Source of the DNA: Fibrisoma limi BUZ 3 | GTDB lineage: Bacteria; Bacteroidota; Bacteroidia; Cytophagales; Spirosomataceae | DNA length: 64,000 nucleotides | Reading direction: 5' to 3' | Assembly (NCBI RefSeq): GCF_000296815.2 | Contig: NZ_CAIT01000006.1 | Coordinates: 1,184,777 to 1,248,776, forward strand | Part shown: piece after piece, positions 9,215-18,285 of the stretch | Position numbering within the stretch: position 1 is the stretch's first letter | Layout of the letters: the number at the start of each line of letters is the position of its first letter | The notes under the pieces: generated by a model | What the model was told of the DNA's origin: nothing | The model's database searches: none | What the model saw: the letters and a program-made list of their open reading frames with translations, nothing else | Made by a program: the position numbers and the translations under genes

Positions 9215-9678
9215 TCCATCGTGTGCATTGGGTTCTGCTATGAATGTTTTCGCAGGGCTCTTATCCGGTTCTTATTTCCTGTGTCTGCTTACGTTGATCC
9301 GCAGGGGTCGTTCAGCCCCGCACCATACAGCCGACAGTCGAGTACGTGTCCAACAGGTGTGATGTATCACCCGACGTATGTAAGCAGGTGCGGCTACGTT
9401 CAATGACAGATAAAGCATATCTTGTAAAAACTTGTGTCGTTTAACGTTATTGCTTTGCAGGAACACAACGCGCCAGCTTGACGGCTACCCATGCAAAGCC
9501 AGGCTGGCGCACCGTACACTGGATGCGGTACCGACCGGGGAGACATAGCCGCCGGTTAGTACCGCATTCGGGTAAACGACGAAAAAATCTTCGCTATCAA
9601 TGTATTAAGCTGGCATAAATGCAACTGGCTATTCCTGACGGCTTATTTTTATAGCTGGTTTTACCAAGCTTAACCACT
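9215..9678. other. Intergenic region with two inverted repeats
   Basis: No convincing gene. One inverted repeat is GCGCCAGC (9470-9477) with GCTGGCGC (9503-9510). A second, longer one is 9525-9538 with 9552-9565 (14-base arms starting GCGGTAC and ending GTACCGC, two mismatches). A short near-palindrome GTGATGTATCAC lies around 9359-9370. The hairpins lack T tracts, so they may be operator-like or repeat-derived. Confidence 0.4.
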
Positions 9679-10404
9679 ATGCCGACGACAACCCAGGCGC
9701 AGATCTTTCTGGCCGCTCAGCGAGGCAGTTCCCGAACGGACGTTTCTCAGAGTTACCATTCGTTCAACCACGGTACGTACGTAGCGGAGGGCCGTGAGCC
9801 GTTCGGGCCGCTGCGGCTGCTTAACGACGATACGCTGCGGGCCGAAGCCAGCCTGACGTACCAGGTCAATCAGCCGACCGACGTACTATTACTGCCGGTA
9901 CACGGGGCGATTGACCTTACCAATCCGCCCGGCGATGGTATATGGCCCGGACAACTCGTTACGTTGTCGCTGCCCACCGGCGGGTCGTATACCGTCCATA
10001 ATCCTTACGAAACAGAAACGGTCAACTTCCTGCAATTCTGGCTTACCAATCCGGCCGCTCAGCAGGCCCCGGCAATCAAAGAAATCACGTTTGATCTGGC
10101 GACCCGGAATACCCTATTGCCCTTGTTTGACCAGACCCATCCACCAGCCAATGGCCGCTTGTTCCTTGGCCGCTACGAGGGCCGTGCGGAAGGTTTGTAT
10201 TCTGTTGACGAGCCGGATCGCGGGGTGTTCGTGTTTATTCTACAAGGCGCTTTTGAAGTCGCCAATCGACTCATGCACGCGAAAGACGGCCTTGCCTTGT
10301 GGTGCGATCCCGGTACTGCAATTGACTTCGAGGCTTTGTCCAACGATGCGCTGCTGTGCCTGCTGGACGTGCCGCTAAACCACCAGGGCAGCCTGAGGCA
10401 GTAG
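9679..10404 (+). CDS. Pirin-like bicupin protein lacking the usual metal ligands
   Basis: Encodes 241 aa. The N-terminal motif YHSFNHGTYVAEGREPFGPLR followed by LNDDTL matches the pirin/YhaK start (SFxxGxY...FGPLRVxNDD). Pirins and YhaK-type quercetinases bind a metal through His-x-His and a later His/Glu in the first cupin. Here the expected region reads TDVLLLPVHGAIDL, without that set of ligands. The second cupin half (GRLFLGRYEGRAEG...VFVFILQGAFEV) is present. It is probably a cytosolic protein of unknown, possibly non-enzymatic, function. It is a single gene between regions of inverted repeats. Confidence 0.7.
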   Translation: MPTTTQAQIFLAAQRGSSRTDVSQSYHSFNHGTYVAEGREPFGPLRLLNDDTLRAEASLTYQVNQPTDVLLLPVHGAIDLTNPPGDGIWPGQLVTLSLPTGGSYTVHNPYETETVNFLQFWLTNPAAQQAPAIKEITFDLATRNTLLPLFDQTHPPANGRLFLGRYEGRAEGLYSVDEPDRGVFVFILQGAFEVANRLMHAKDGLALWCDPGTAIDFEALSNDALLCLLDVPLNHQGSLRQ

Positions 10405-10647
10405 CCAGGGCACAGGTAAAAATTCGCAGAAAAGAAAGCGTATCAGCCAACCTATTTCGAACCATAGCTGTCCATAGGATAGCAAAGTCCCGTAGGGTAG
10501 CCAATTGGCTGATCAAATAAGTAGACAACGTAGCGACGACTAGTTTAGAATTAGCATTAACTTAATGTGCCTCAACGGGTTTTACCTTCCCCACCCGTTC
10601 CGTATGATCGTAGTAATTGTTGATGAGAAAAGATTCGGTGTTGCTCT

Positions 10648-13023
10648 ATGCCCAATTTCTACAAGTTTGTCATTGCGGTAGTTTTTGCTCTGGGTGTCCC
10701 CACCGTGGTCCTGGCTACGCATCAGGTTGGCGGCCAGATTGAGATGCGGGCGGTTGGCGACAAACCGGGGCATTTCTTTATCATCGTTACCAACTACCTG
10801 GAAGCTGGCACCCGGGCCGACCGCGAAGCCGGCGGTTCGCTCGGTATCTTTCGCAAACGCGATGATGCGCTGATGACTACGTTTGTGGTCCGCGAAACCG
10901 GTCAGCGCCAGTCCGTGGTTTACAGCAACACATTCTGCTCCAGTCAACGCAACCTGAACTTCATCGTCGTTACGTTCCAGGACGAACTTCAGCTCGATCC
11001 GGCTATGTACAGCGATCCGCAGGGCTATTACATTTCGTTCCAGACCCGCAACCGGAACGGTGGCCTGGCCAACATCGCCGACCCCACCGGTACCGGCTTT
11101 ACCTTCTACCTGGAGTTTCCGGCCCTGTTGCAGAACGGCCAGCATTTCAGCAACTCATCCCCCCGTTTCGGCCCAATCAACGGCGAATACATCTGCGCCG
11201 GTGAACCCTTTACGTTTCCCTTCGGTGGCACCGACCCCGACGGCGACGAATTACGTTATTCCATGGTGACGCCCCTCGACCAGAAAGGCCCCAACCGTGG
11301 TGGTGGTCAGAATTCTGTATTGCCAGCCCCTTACCCCGACGTTAACTGGCTGAGTGGTTTCAGTGCAGACAAAGCGATCCCGGGCAATCCACCCCTGAGT
11401 GTCGATCCCAAAACCGGGCAGTTGTCAATTACAGCCACCCAGTTGGGCCTGTTCGTGTTTGCCGTTAAGGTGGAAGAATACCGCAATGGGGTTAAGATTG
11501 GCGAAGTACGGCGCGACTTCCAGTTTCTGGTAATCGACTGCCCGCCCACGACTACCCCGGACCCTACCGTCCAGATCAAGGACCGGCCGGGGCGCCGTGA
11601 TACGACCATTTGCCAGGGCAACACTGCCACGCTTCTGGCCAAAATTGATACGAGCTGGAATTACCAGTGGCGTCGCGACGGCGTGAATCTACTCAACGCC
11701 ACCAGCCCTTCGTTAACCGTACGTGAGCCAGGTGAATACACGGTGGTTGTTTCACCAAAGGCGGCCTGTAGCAAATCCAGTACGTCGGAAAGTCTGACGA
11801 TCATCGTCGTCGGCAGTCAGGCGAAGCTGTCCACTGTGGGCCATTTATGCGCTACCACGGGAGCGGTTAAGATCACCGCTACGGGCGCTACGGGCGTTAC
11901 CTACCAGTGGTATCAGGATGGTCGGCCGTTGCCAGGACAGACCACCGACTCACTGCTCACGACCAGAGCCGGCCGTTTCTGGTCTGTCCTGACTCACACG
12001 ACCGTGGGCTGTGTGACGCGGACCGATACGGTTTCGCTGGTTCGGTCAGAGGCTGTGGTCGCGGCTATTCAGTCGGCAACGGGACAGGCCCGGCTTTGTC
12101 CGCAGGAAACCCTCCGGCTGACCGGTAGCGGTGGTACGCGCTATGCCTGGCAGCACGATGGCCAACCCGTACCTGATGTAACATCCGCCGACCTTGACAT
12201 CAACCAAACGGGTACTTACGTCCTGGTTGCTACCGATGGGTATGGTTGCCAGGGCACCTCGTCGCCATTTACGGTAACACCGGTTCCGCCCGTTACGGTA
12301 CTGTTCGATTCGCTGCCGGGGGTATGCGGCCCCGATGCCCCAGCTTATCTGCTGAAGGGAAGCCCGGCGGGTGGGGTGTTTACCGGAACGGGGGTTGACG
12401 GCAGCGAGTTTAGCCCGAAGCGGGCCGGTGTTGGCAACCATACACTCACCTACACCGTCAAAGCGGCACCAGAATGCAAGGGTACCGTTGCTACCCGAAT
12501 GGCCGTGGTAGCGCCCATTCCTACCATCGACATGGCCGACTCCATGTCGACGTATAAAGGCAATACGTTCACCCTCGCACCGGCCGTAACGGGCAATCCT
12601 ACCCAGTTTCAGTGGACGGCCGGCACGTATCTCGATAATGACCGGTCGGCTACACCCGCCGTGCAGCGTATCGGGGCCGACATTACCTACGTTCTTGATG
12701 TGCAGAACAACGTCGGCTGCGCGGCCCGGGACACCATCCACATTACGGTCTATTCGCAGCTTGGTATTCCCGATGCGTTTTCGCCCAACGGCGACGGCCT
12801 GAACGACGTCTGGCAATTACCCGGCATAGAAGCCTTTCCGGATGCTGTGATCACCATTTTCAACCGCTGGGGCGAGGTTATCTTTCTGTCCGACAAAGGC
12901 TATCCCCTGCCCTTCGACGGCACCCTGAACGGTTCACCACTCCCGGCCGGGATGTACACCTATACGCTCCGAACCGTGCCCGAGCGACCCGTGCAGCGGG
13001 GGAGTCTGATGCTGTTACGGTAA
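10648..13023 (+). CDS. Gliding-type (CHU_C) T9SS-secreted adhesin with Ig/PKD-like domains
   Basis: Encodes 791 aa with a signal peptide (about 1-23). The N-terminal 300 residues form a domain common in large Bacteroidota surface proteins (ATHQVGGQIEMRAVG..., with SPRFGPINGEYICAGEPFTF and DPDGDELRYSM). Several Ig/PKD-like modules follow (for example YQWYQDGRPLPGQTTDSLL). The C-terminal about 85 residues are a CHU_C type B sorting domain: IPDAFSPNGDGLNDVWQLPG, ITIFNRWGEVIF and LPAGMYTYTL. It is therefore predicted to be exported by the type IX system and placed at the cell surface. A role in adhesion is inferred. It is a single gene, with a long palindrome downstream before the convergent OmpA gene. 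Confidence 0.85.
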   Translation: MPNFYKFVIAVVFALGVPTVVLATHQVGGQIEMRAVGDKPGHFFIIVTNYLEAGTRADREAGGSLGIFRKRDDALMTTFVVRETGQRQSVVYSNTFCSSQRNLNFIVVTFQDELQLDPAMYSDPQGYYISFQTRNRNGGLANIADPTGTGFTFYLEFPALLQNGQHFSNSSPRFGPINGEYICAGEPFTFPFGGTDPDGDELRYSMVTPLDQKGPNRGGGQNSVLPAPYPDVNWLSGFSADKAIPGNPPLSVDPKTGQLSITATQLGLFVFAVKVEEYRNGVKIGEVRRDFQFLVIDCPPTTTPDPTVQIKDRPGRRDTTICQGNTATLLAKIDTSWNYQWRRDGVNLLNATSPSLTVREPGEYTVVVSPKAACSKSSTSESLTIIVVGSQAKLSTVGHLCATTGAVKITATGATGVTYQWYQDGRPLPGQTTDSLLTTRAGRFWSVLTHTTVGCVTRTDTVSLVRSEAVVAAIQSATGQARLCPQETLRLTGSGGTRYAWQHDGQPVPDVTSADLDINQTGTYVLVATDGYGCQGTSSPFTVTPVPPVTVLFDSLPGVCGPDAPAYLLKGSPAGGVFTGTGVDGSEFSPKRAGVGNHTLTYTVKAAPECKGTVATRMAVVAPIPTIDMADSMSTYKGNTFTLAPAVTGNPTQFQWTAGTYLDNDRSATPAVQRIGADITYVLDVQNNVGCAARDTIHITVYSQLGIPDAFSPNGDGLNDVWQLPGIEAFPDAVITIFNRWGEVIFLSDKGYPLPFDGTLNGSPLPAGMYTYTLRTVPERPVQRGSLMLLR

Positions 13024-13104
13024 TTGATGCAAGCTCTAACCCTGAAGGCGACGTAGCTCTGTTTGGGTAAGAAGCTCGTTGAGACTACGCCTGGTTGTAT
13101 ATCG

Positions 13105-13190
13105 TTACCCCCAACCCCTGAAGGGGCTTAGCGCTGCTGGGTCAAAAGCCTGAAATTGCGGAGCTAAGCCCCTTCAGGGGTTGGGGGTAA
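13105..13190. repeat. Perfect 28-bp inverted repeat (REP/MITE-like)
   Basis: The arms 13105-13132 and 13163-13190 are exact reverse complements, separated by 30 bases. Each arm holds CCCCAACCCCTGAAGGGGC, itself partly palindromic. It lies between convergent genes. Similar C-rich AACCCCT-AAGGGG intergenic repeats occur in many Bacteroidota genomes as dispersed copies; that statement is from memory. It could serve as a two-way transcription barrier. Confidence 0.75.
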
Positions 13191-13234
13191 TGACACACAA
13201 AAGCAATCCAGAGGTACGTCTTCAGGAAGAGGGA

Positions 13235-13265
13235 TAAAAAAAGCGCGGGCCTTTCGACCCGCGCT
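13235..13265 (-). terminator. Intrinsic terminator of the OmpA-family gene
   Basis: Read on the minus strand, an 8-bp stem AGCGCGGG (arms 13242-13249 and 13258-13265) is followed by a run of seven T. It begins 28 bases after the stop of the gene at 13294. Confidence 0.8.
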
Positions 13266-13293
13266 GCTCCTTCAACTGTCTGATTTACGTACC

Positions 13294-15591
13294 TTATTGC
13301 ACTTCCAGAATCTTAAACTCGGTTCGGCGGTTCTGCTGGTGTTCGTTTTCGGTACAGTTCACACCATCCACGCAACCATTCACAATTTCGCTTTCGCCAT
13401 ATCCCCGGGCTACCAGCCGGTTCGGCGTAATGCCCCGGCTCACGATGTAATCAAGCGCTGCACGGGCGCGGTTCTCCGACAGCCGGATGTTGTAGCCGTC
13501 GCTGGCCCGGGCGTCGGTATGCGACCGGATTTCAATTTTCATCTGCGGGTATTCCTTCAGTAAGCTTACCACACGATCCAGTTCACGGGCCGCATCGGGG
13601 CGGATAAAGAACTTGTTCAGATCGTAGTAGATGTTTTTGAGCTGGAACACGTCGCCCACCCCATAGATACCGAGCGAATCAGTAACCACTTTGTTGGTGG
13701 CCTTCTTGGGCTGCTTGCCGTACTTGGTCTTTTTGGTAGCGTACTGATCCTTCTGAGCCGTCAGCGTGTACGGTGCATTCGGTTTCATCGCAAACTCATA
13801 GCCACCATCCGGTCCGGTAACGACCGTCTGCTCCGATTTATCTTTCTCATTACGCAGGGTTACTTTCACCCCGGAAGCCGGTTTCTGGTTCACCTCCGTC
13901 TTCACCACGCCCTTTACGATGGTATTCTCCGAACGTTCCAGGTAGATTGATACGTTCATCACCGGCTTGCTCGACTGCGTCAGGGTTGAGAACCGTACGC
14001 TGTTCATGGCAAATCCTTCTTTTACGGCTTTGAATTCGTATTCGGCATTTGATTCCACGCAGAGTTCGGCACGGCCTTCAACATTGGTCAGCCGCAGGTC
14101 CTGGCTGGCGCCGTTGCGCAGGATACGCACGTCGGCATTTTCGAGCGGCATGTTCGTTTTGGCGTCATAGACCAGAATGTTCAGTTGCTTGCAGGTCCGC
14201 TTGAAGCTGTAGATATCGTCGTCTGTAATCCCCTTTTTCCGGTTACTGCTGAAGTAGCCCGTCGTGCGGCTGGCGTCGGTGATCAGGCCAAAGTCGTCTT
14301 TCTCGGAATTGATCGGCGCGCCTACGTTCTCAACGCCTTTATAGGCTACGCCGTCTTTCAGTTCAGCGTAGAAAATGTCCAGCCCCCCCAGTCCTTCGTG
14401 CCCATCCGACGCGAAATACAGGTTGCCGTTCTCGTCGACGTACGGGAACATCTCGTTGCCCTCCGTATTGATCTCCTTGCCCATGTTAACGGGCGTTCCC
14501 CACTGGCCGTTGTTGAATTCAACGACGTAGACATCCGTGCCGCCGTAGCCACCGGGCATATCCGATACGAAATACATACGGGTGTTATCGGGCGTGAAAG
14601 CCGGGTGACCAACCGAATACTCGGCACTGTTGAACGGCAGGTCCTGCACATCAGTCCACTTGCCGTTTTTGTTAACAGCCGAGTACAGTTTCAGTTTCCG
14701 CACCCCATCCTGGCTTTTGCCGGATTTCCCTTTGGCACCGTTGTTACGGGTGAATACGATAAAGCTCTGATCCTTGGTGAACGTAACGGGGCCCTCGTGG
14801 TATTTGGTATTCAGCGTCCGGCTGAATTTCTGCGCTTTCGTCAGGGGTTGCTGTTCTTCGGCAGCCGTTGTTTCTTCCATCGCCTGGATGGGCTTGGCTT
14901 CGGTGTTGCCGCCCCCCAGCATAGCCATGCTCGGCCGACGTTCAATGTTGGGAACCTTTAGCTGGTTCGTATCGGGGTGAAAATACAGGTCAAGAAAGGG
15001 CGTCTGGTTCCAGCTGAATACACGCCGGATTACGCCGGATTCATCGCGCGACGACACGAACACCAGGCCACCTTTATAGAACATGGGGCTGAAGTCGGCC
15101 TGCCGCGAGTTGATGGGGATGTTATGCACCCGGTACGACGACGAATCGCGGTAGAACCGGTTGACGTCCATGTACGACACGGTGAACTTACGCCCGCGCA
15201 GGTCTTCACTCTGCTGTTCGCCGTAGCGGCTGTACATCTTCTGCGAGTCGCGATACTTGCCGTTGGCGGCCAGCGCCTGCGCGTAATAGAGGTACATCTC
15301 ACTTTCGAGGTCGTTGTAGTTTTTAACCAGTTCGCCGTACACGCGTTCGGCATTGCGGGTATCCTGCAGCTTCCGGTAGCTATACCCGAGTTTGGTCAGA
15401 GCCTCGCGGGTTTCGACCGGATCTTTCTTTTTATCCGTCCGCAGGAACTCTTCGTACATACGCACCGCGGTGACATAGCTGAAGTTGTCAAATTGCTTAT
15501 TGGCCGCTCGCAACCGCGTACTCTGCGCCTGAGCAGTCAGGCTCCACAAGGCCAGTCCCGCAAACAGCAAGACCCGTACAATTCGGTTCAT
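13294..15591 (-). CDS. OmpA-family protein, PorE-like (TPR, beta-propeller, CRD, OmpA)
   Basis: Encodes 765 aa. A signal peptide (about 1-22, AQAQ) is followed by TPR-like helices (about 30-135), PD40/WD40-like propeller blades (about 165-440: FSPMFYKGGLVFVSSRDES, PAFTPDNTRMYFVSDMPGG, PYVDENGNLYFASDG), two carboxypeptidase-regulatory-like modules (about 465-640), and an OmpA C-terminal peptidoglycan-binding domain (about 653-765) with ligands Asp693 (HTDAR) and Arg708 (SENRAR). This order matches PorE, the OmpA-like component linked to the type IX secretion machine in Porphyromonas. Other paralogues share the order, so the exact role is uncertain. A hairpin GGTAAAC/GTTTACC (15608-15626) lies in its likely leader. 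Confidence 0.88.
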   Translation of the reverse strand: MNRIVRVLLFAGLALWSLTAQAQSTRLRAANKQFDNFSYVTAVRMYEEFLRTDKKKDPVETREALTKLGYSYRKLQDTRNAERVYGELVKNYNDLESEMYLYYAQALAANGKYRDSQKMYSRYGEQQSEDLRGRKFTVSYMDVNRFYRDSSSYRVHNIPINSRQADFSPMFYKGGLVFVSSRDESGVIRRVFSWNQTPFLDLYFHPDTNQLKVPNIERRPSMAMLGGGNTEAKPIQAMEETTAAEEQQPLTKAQKFSRTLNTKYHEGPVTFTKDQSFIVFTRNNGAKGKSGKSQDGVRKLKLYSAVNKNGKWTDVQDLPFNSAEYSVGHPAFTPDNTRMYFVSDMPGGYGGTDVYVVEFNNGQWGTPVNMGKEINTEGNEMFPYVDENGNLYFASDGHEGLGGLDIFYAELKDGVAYKGVENVGAPINSEKDDFGLITDASRTTGYFSSNRKKGITDDDIYSFKRTCKQLNILVYDAKTNMPLENADVRILRNGASQDLRLTNVEGRAELCVESNAEYEFKAVKEGFAMNSVRFSTLTQSSKPVMNVSIYLERSENTIVKGVVKTEVNQKPASGVKVTLRNEKDKSEQTVVTGPDGGYEFAMKPNAPYTLTAQKDQYATKKTKYGKQPKKATNKVVTDSLGIYGVGDVFQLKNIYYDLNKFFIRPDAARELDRVVSLLKEYPQMKIEIRSHTDARASDGYNIRLSENRARAALDYIVSRGITPNRLVARGYGESEIVNGCVDGVNCTENEHQQNRRTEFKILEVQ

Positions 15592-16009
15592 GGGTGAAAA
15601 AATTAGTGGTAAACTATGGGTTTACCCAGAATGTATCAAATAGAGTGCCAGAATTCTGGAAATATAATATTTCATATAAAATAGCCCCTTTAGCACCAAC
15701 TTTATGTTAAAAATACAATTTTCCGACGTATGACGAGTAATCCATACAGCATTTGTCAATAAATCTCAGGGACACAGCGACGAAGTAAATATAGCTTCCC
15801 AGTAGGATTTGTTACCATCAGAGGCCGACTTAACGACAAATCCGGCAACCACACGATCTTTTTCTTAAAACAGGTTCTACTACGGGTCAACTGTCACTCA
15901 TTGGCATTGTAACTAGTGCTGAATCAGGACGTTTCGATACGTCAAACCGATTTACGCACCTACGCTTATCTGGTCTAGCTCACTACTTTCATCAAACCAT
16001 CTCCATCCC
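15592..16009. other. AT-rich divergent intergenic region
   Basis: It separates the divergent OmpA gene and the lipoprotein gene. It holds a hairpin at 15608-15626 (GGTAAAC/GTTTACC) and a perfect 12-bp palindrome CCAGAATTCTGG at 15648-15659, a possible operator. No clear TAnnTTTG promoter was found on either strand, and no gene was seen. Confidence 0.5.
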
Positions 16010-16810
16010 ATGAAATACCTACTTTTTTCTTTGCTGCTTGGCTGCCTGCTCGCCGGGTGTGCCAGTTCAAAACTACCCGTAACCTTGGGTGATGTAAGAA
16101 AATCACCTACCTATGGGTACACGCCCATTGACCCTTTACCGGTTGACGTGCTGGGTCCGCAAGCCTTCACAGCCGTATCGAGCTTGAAGGTTCTGGAGGC
16201 CCTGCCCGACGAAACCGTCCGACTCGCCATCGGTCAGTTTGATAGCGAGGGCGGCCTGACGTTCGGCCCGGCCAAGATTGGCGTCAAAGGCGGTAGTTAT
16301 GTCGTTGTGCTCGATTACATAAAGTTTGATACGAAGTCCTTCGGGGTTGAAGTAAAAACTACGCCGAATGAAAGCAATCCGAATCAGAAATCGGCTTATG
16401 TTACCAGCAAGCCCGATCCAGACCAGCGCGTTCCGGTGTACATTGGCGTTGGTCTGCGGTTAACGGCCAATATTACGGTCAATGAGGGCTCGGTTGATCT
16501 GGGCAATCTGCTGGCGTTGGGCGTGTCGGCTCAGGCCAAACAGATTTCTGGTACGCTGGTCATTCAAACGCTGGGAATCAGCGGGGAAGGCATCTCCGGC
16601 TCAATTCCTCTCCCAAGTGAAATCAATCAGACGTCGGTTCAGAACGCAATTCAGTCATTAGGTGCCATCCGGGCGGTTATGTACGCTGAGAAAACCCGGA
16701 TTCGGCCCCGGGTGGTTGGAGTCTACAATAATTTGGGAGGTGGCCAGCAAACCGTCAACAGTTTTATTACCTCGCTACTCGAAAAACCCATTGCCCTGAA
16801 GCTGGAGTAA
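16010..16810 (+). CDS. Lipoprotein of unknown function
   Basis: Encodes 266 aa with a clear lipoprotein signal: MKYLLFSLLLGCLLAGC with the lipid Cys at 17, followed by ASS, which suits an outer-membrane lipoprotein. The mature part is beta-rich and glycine-rich (for example FGPAKIGVKGGSYVVVLDYI and ISGTLVIQTLGISGEGISG). I recognise no family. It stands alone, divergent from the OmpA-like gene and convergent with tilS. Confidence 0.7.
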   Translation: MKYLLFSLLLGCLLAGCASSKLPVTLGDVRKSPTYGYTPIDPLPVDVLGPQAFTAVSSLKVLEALPDETVRLAIGQFDSEGGLTFGPAKIGVKGGSYVVVLDYIKFDTKSFGVEVKTTPNESNPNQKSAYVTSKPDPDQRVPVYIGVGLRLTANITVNEGSVDLGNLLALGVSAQAKQISGTLVIQTLGISGEGISGSIPLPSEINQTSVQNAIQSLGAIRAVMYAEKTRIRPRVVGVYNNLGGGQQTVNSFITSLLEKPIALKLE

Positions 16811-16842
16811 CCACAACAGGTACTATTTGACAACACAACCCG

Positions 16843-16900
16843 CCCAGGCCCGATCATGAGATACCTCACACCACTGCCATTTCTGATGATTGGGCCTGGG
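16843..16900. terminator. Convergent hairpin between lipoprotein gene and tilS
   Basis: The arms 16843-16857 (CCCAGGCCCGATCAT) and 16886-16900 (ATGATTGGGCCTGGG) pair over 15 positions with a single G-T wobble, around a 28-base loop. The position between two convergent stops suggests a bidirectional 3' end structure, although no T tract follows on either side. Confidence 0.5.
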
Positions 16901-16917
16901 TCGAGAGTTTACTGGCA

Positions 16918-18252
16918 CTACTGCATACTTACCTGCACGATCCGTTTTGTTTCGGCCGTTACGCGAAAGCGATGATCAAGGCGACGGCCAATGACCCAGG
17001 CAATCTGATTGTCGGAGAGCAGGACGGCCGTGCGCTCCCGATCCGGACGGCTCACTTTCTGGTCGTTCAGCAGGTCGCTCACCAGCTTATGCCCGTTCAA
17101 TCCCAGCGGCCGAAAGCGGTCTCCCTGCTGCCATGGCCGAATCGTTAACGGCCAGTGTAGCCGGTCGGCGTCAAAACAGACTGTAGCCGCATCCGTCGGC
17201 GGGCGGAAATCAGTCGGTTTTTCAAACCCGTTAAAGGTCAGCGAAAACCGTCCTTCCACATCCAATGGCTCATCAGGCAATCTGTCTAATGTCAGATAAT
17301 AATCTGCTGATTCGCTTAGGGGGGTCAGCAGCAGGCCCTCACGTTCGTGGGTTATGCGGTGCGTTGCCGATTGAAAAACCTGTCCCGGCTGGTGACGCAA
17401 CGCCTGCCACATTTGGGCGGTCTGATCGATCGAGAATCCGTATGGTTTCAACCACTCGGCTAATCGAAAAACCGGCTCGGTCAGGTTTTGCAGCGCATCG
17501 GACGCCAGTAAGACCCGGTCGTCGCTGATCCTGGCTACGTTCTGCCACGACCGCTCCAGTTCCTCCCGCATCAGTGTTTCAGCCGCCCGAAGTTTACCGA
17601 TAGTCTGGGGCAGGGTTTTAAATAAGCTCGGATTCATGCTCATCAACACTGGAACAACGTGATGACGCAGTCGATTTCTGACGTATTTATCTTCTGCATT
17701 CGAACTATCCTCGCGCCACTGGAGTCCTTGTTCCTGCGCGTAGATTTCCAGTTCGTCACGTGTCGCAAACCAGAGCGGACGTATCAGGTTGTTCTGCCGG
17801 ATGGCAATTCCGTGGAGTCCGGCCAGGCCAGTACCCCGCACGAGGTTCAGCAATAGAGTTTCGAGTACGTCGTTCTGATGATGAGCCGTCGCCACGCAGG
17901 CATATCCCTCTTGCTGAACCAGTTGCGCAAACCAGTCGTAGCGCAGATCACGGGCCACCATCTGGATTGAAATGCCTCGTTTGTGTGCTTCGGCTACCGT
18001 GTCAAAGTGGGTCAGATGAAACGGAACCCCGTACTGCTGGGCTTTGTTTTGTACAAAACGGGCATCGCCATCCGAATCGTCACCGCGCAGCCCGAAGTTG
18101 ACGTGAGCTATGGCAATGGGTTGCCGGATCTGGTGAAACAAATGCGTCATCACCATCGAATCGAGCCCGCCACTGACCGCCAGCAGTACCCGATCCGCCG
18201 ATCCGAACAATCGGTTTTCGTTAATAAATTCTAAAAAATCTCGCTCCAACAT
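16918..18252 (-). CDS. tilS: tRNA(Ile)-lysidine synthase
   Basis: Encodes 444 aa. TilS attaches lysine to cytidine 34 of the AUA-reading tRNA-Ile, using ATP, which switches both its codon and its charging identity; it is essential in most bacteria. The PP-loop motif SGGLDS lies at residues 27-32, followed by HVNFGLRG and VATAHHQNDVLETLLLNLVRGTGLAGLHGI, all TilS hallmarks. The C-terminal substrate-binding part (IRPWQQGDRFRPLGLNG, KLVSDLLNDQKV) is complete. It is divergent from the OstA-like gene, with only 33 bases between the starts. Confidence 0.96.
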   Translation of the reverse strand: MLERDFLEFINENRLFGSADRVLLAVSGGLDSMVMTHLFHQIRQPIAIAHVNFGLRGDDSDGDARFVQNKAQQYGVPFHLTHFDTVAEAHKRGISIQMVARDLRYDWFAQLVQQEGYACVATAHHQNDVLETLLLNLVRGTGLAGLHGIAIRQNNLIRPLWFATRDELEIYAQEQGLQWREDSSNAEDKYVRNRLRHHVVPVLMSMNPSLFKTLPQTIGKLRAAETLMREELERSWQNVARISDDRVLLASDALQNLTEPVFRLAEWLKPYGFSIDQTAQMWQALRHQPGQVFQSATHRITHEREGLLLTPLSESADYYLTLDRLPDEPLDVEGRFSLTFNGFEKPTDFRPPTDAATVCFDADRLHWPLTIRPWQQGDRFRPLGLNGHKLVSDLLNDQKVSRPDRERTAVLLSDNQIAWVIGRRLDHRFRVTAETKRIVQVSMQ

Positions 18253-18272
18253 GGGGTGTCGGCCCGAAGCCG

Positions 18273-18280
18273 TAGTTTTG
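18273..18280 (+). promoter_or_regulatory. Candidate -7 element for the OstA-like gene
   Basis: TAGTTTTG fits TAnnTTTG and ends 5 bases before the ATG at 18286. If used, the transcript would be leaderless or nearly so. No -33 TTG is visible at the usual distance. It also lies directly upstream of tilS on the other strand. Confidence 0.35.
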
Positions 18281-18285
18281 CAATC

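Noticed and set aside
14185-14961. 258-codon open frame opposite the OmpA-family gene
   Set aside because: The minus-strand frame has TPR, propeller, CRD and OmpA features; the plus-strand frame has no start context or domain.
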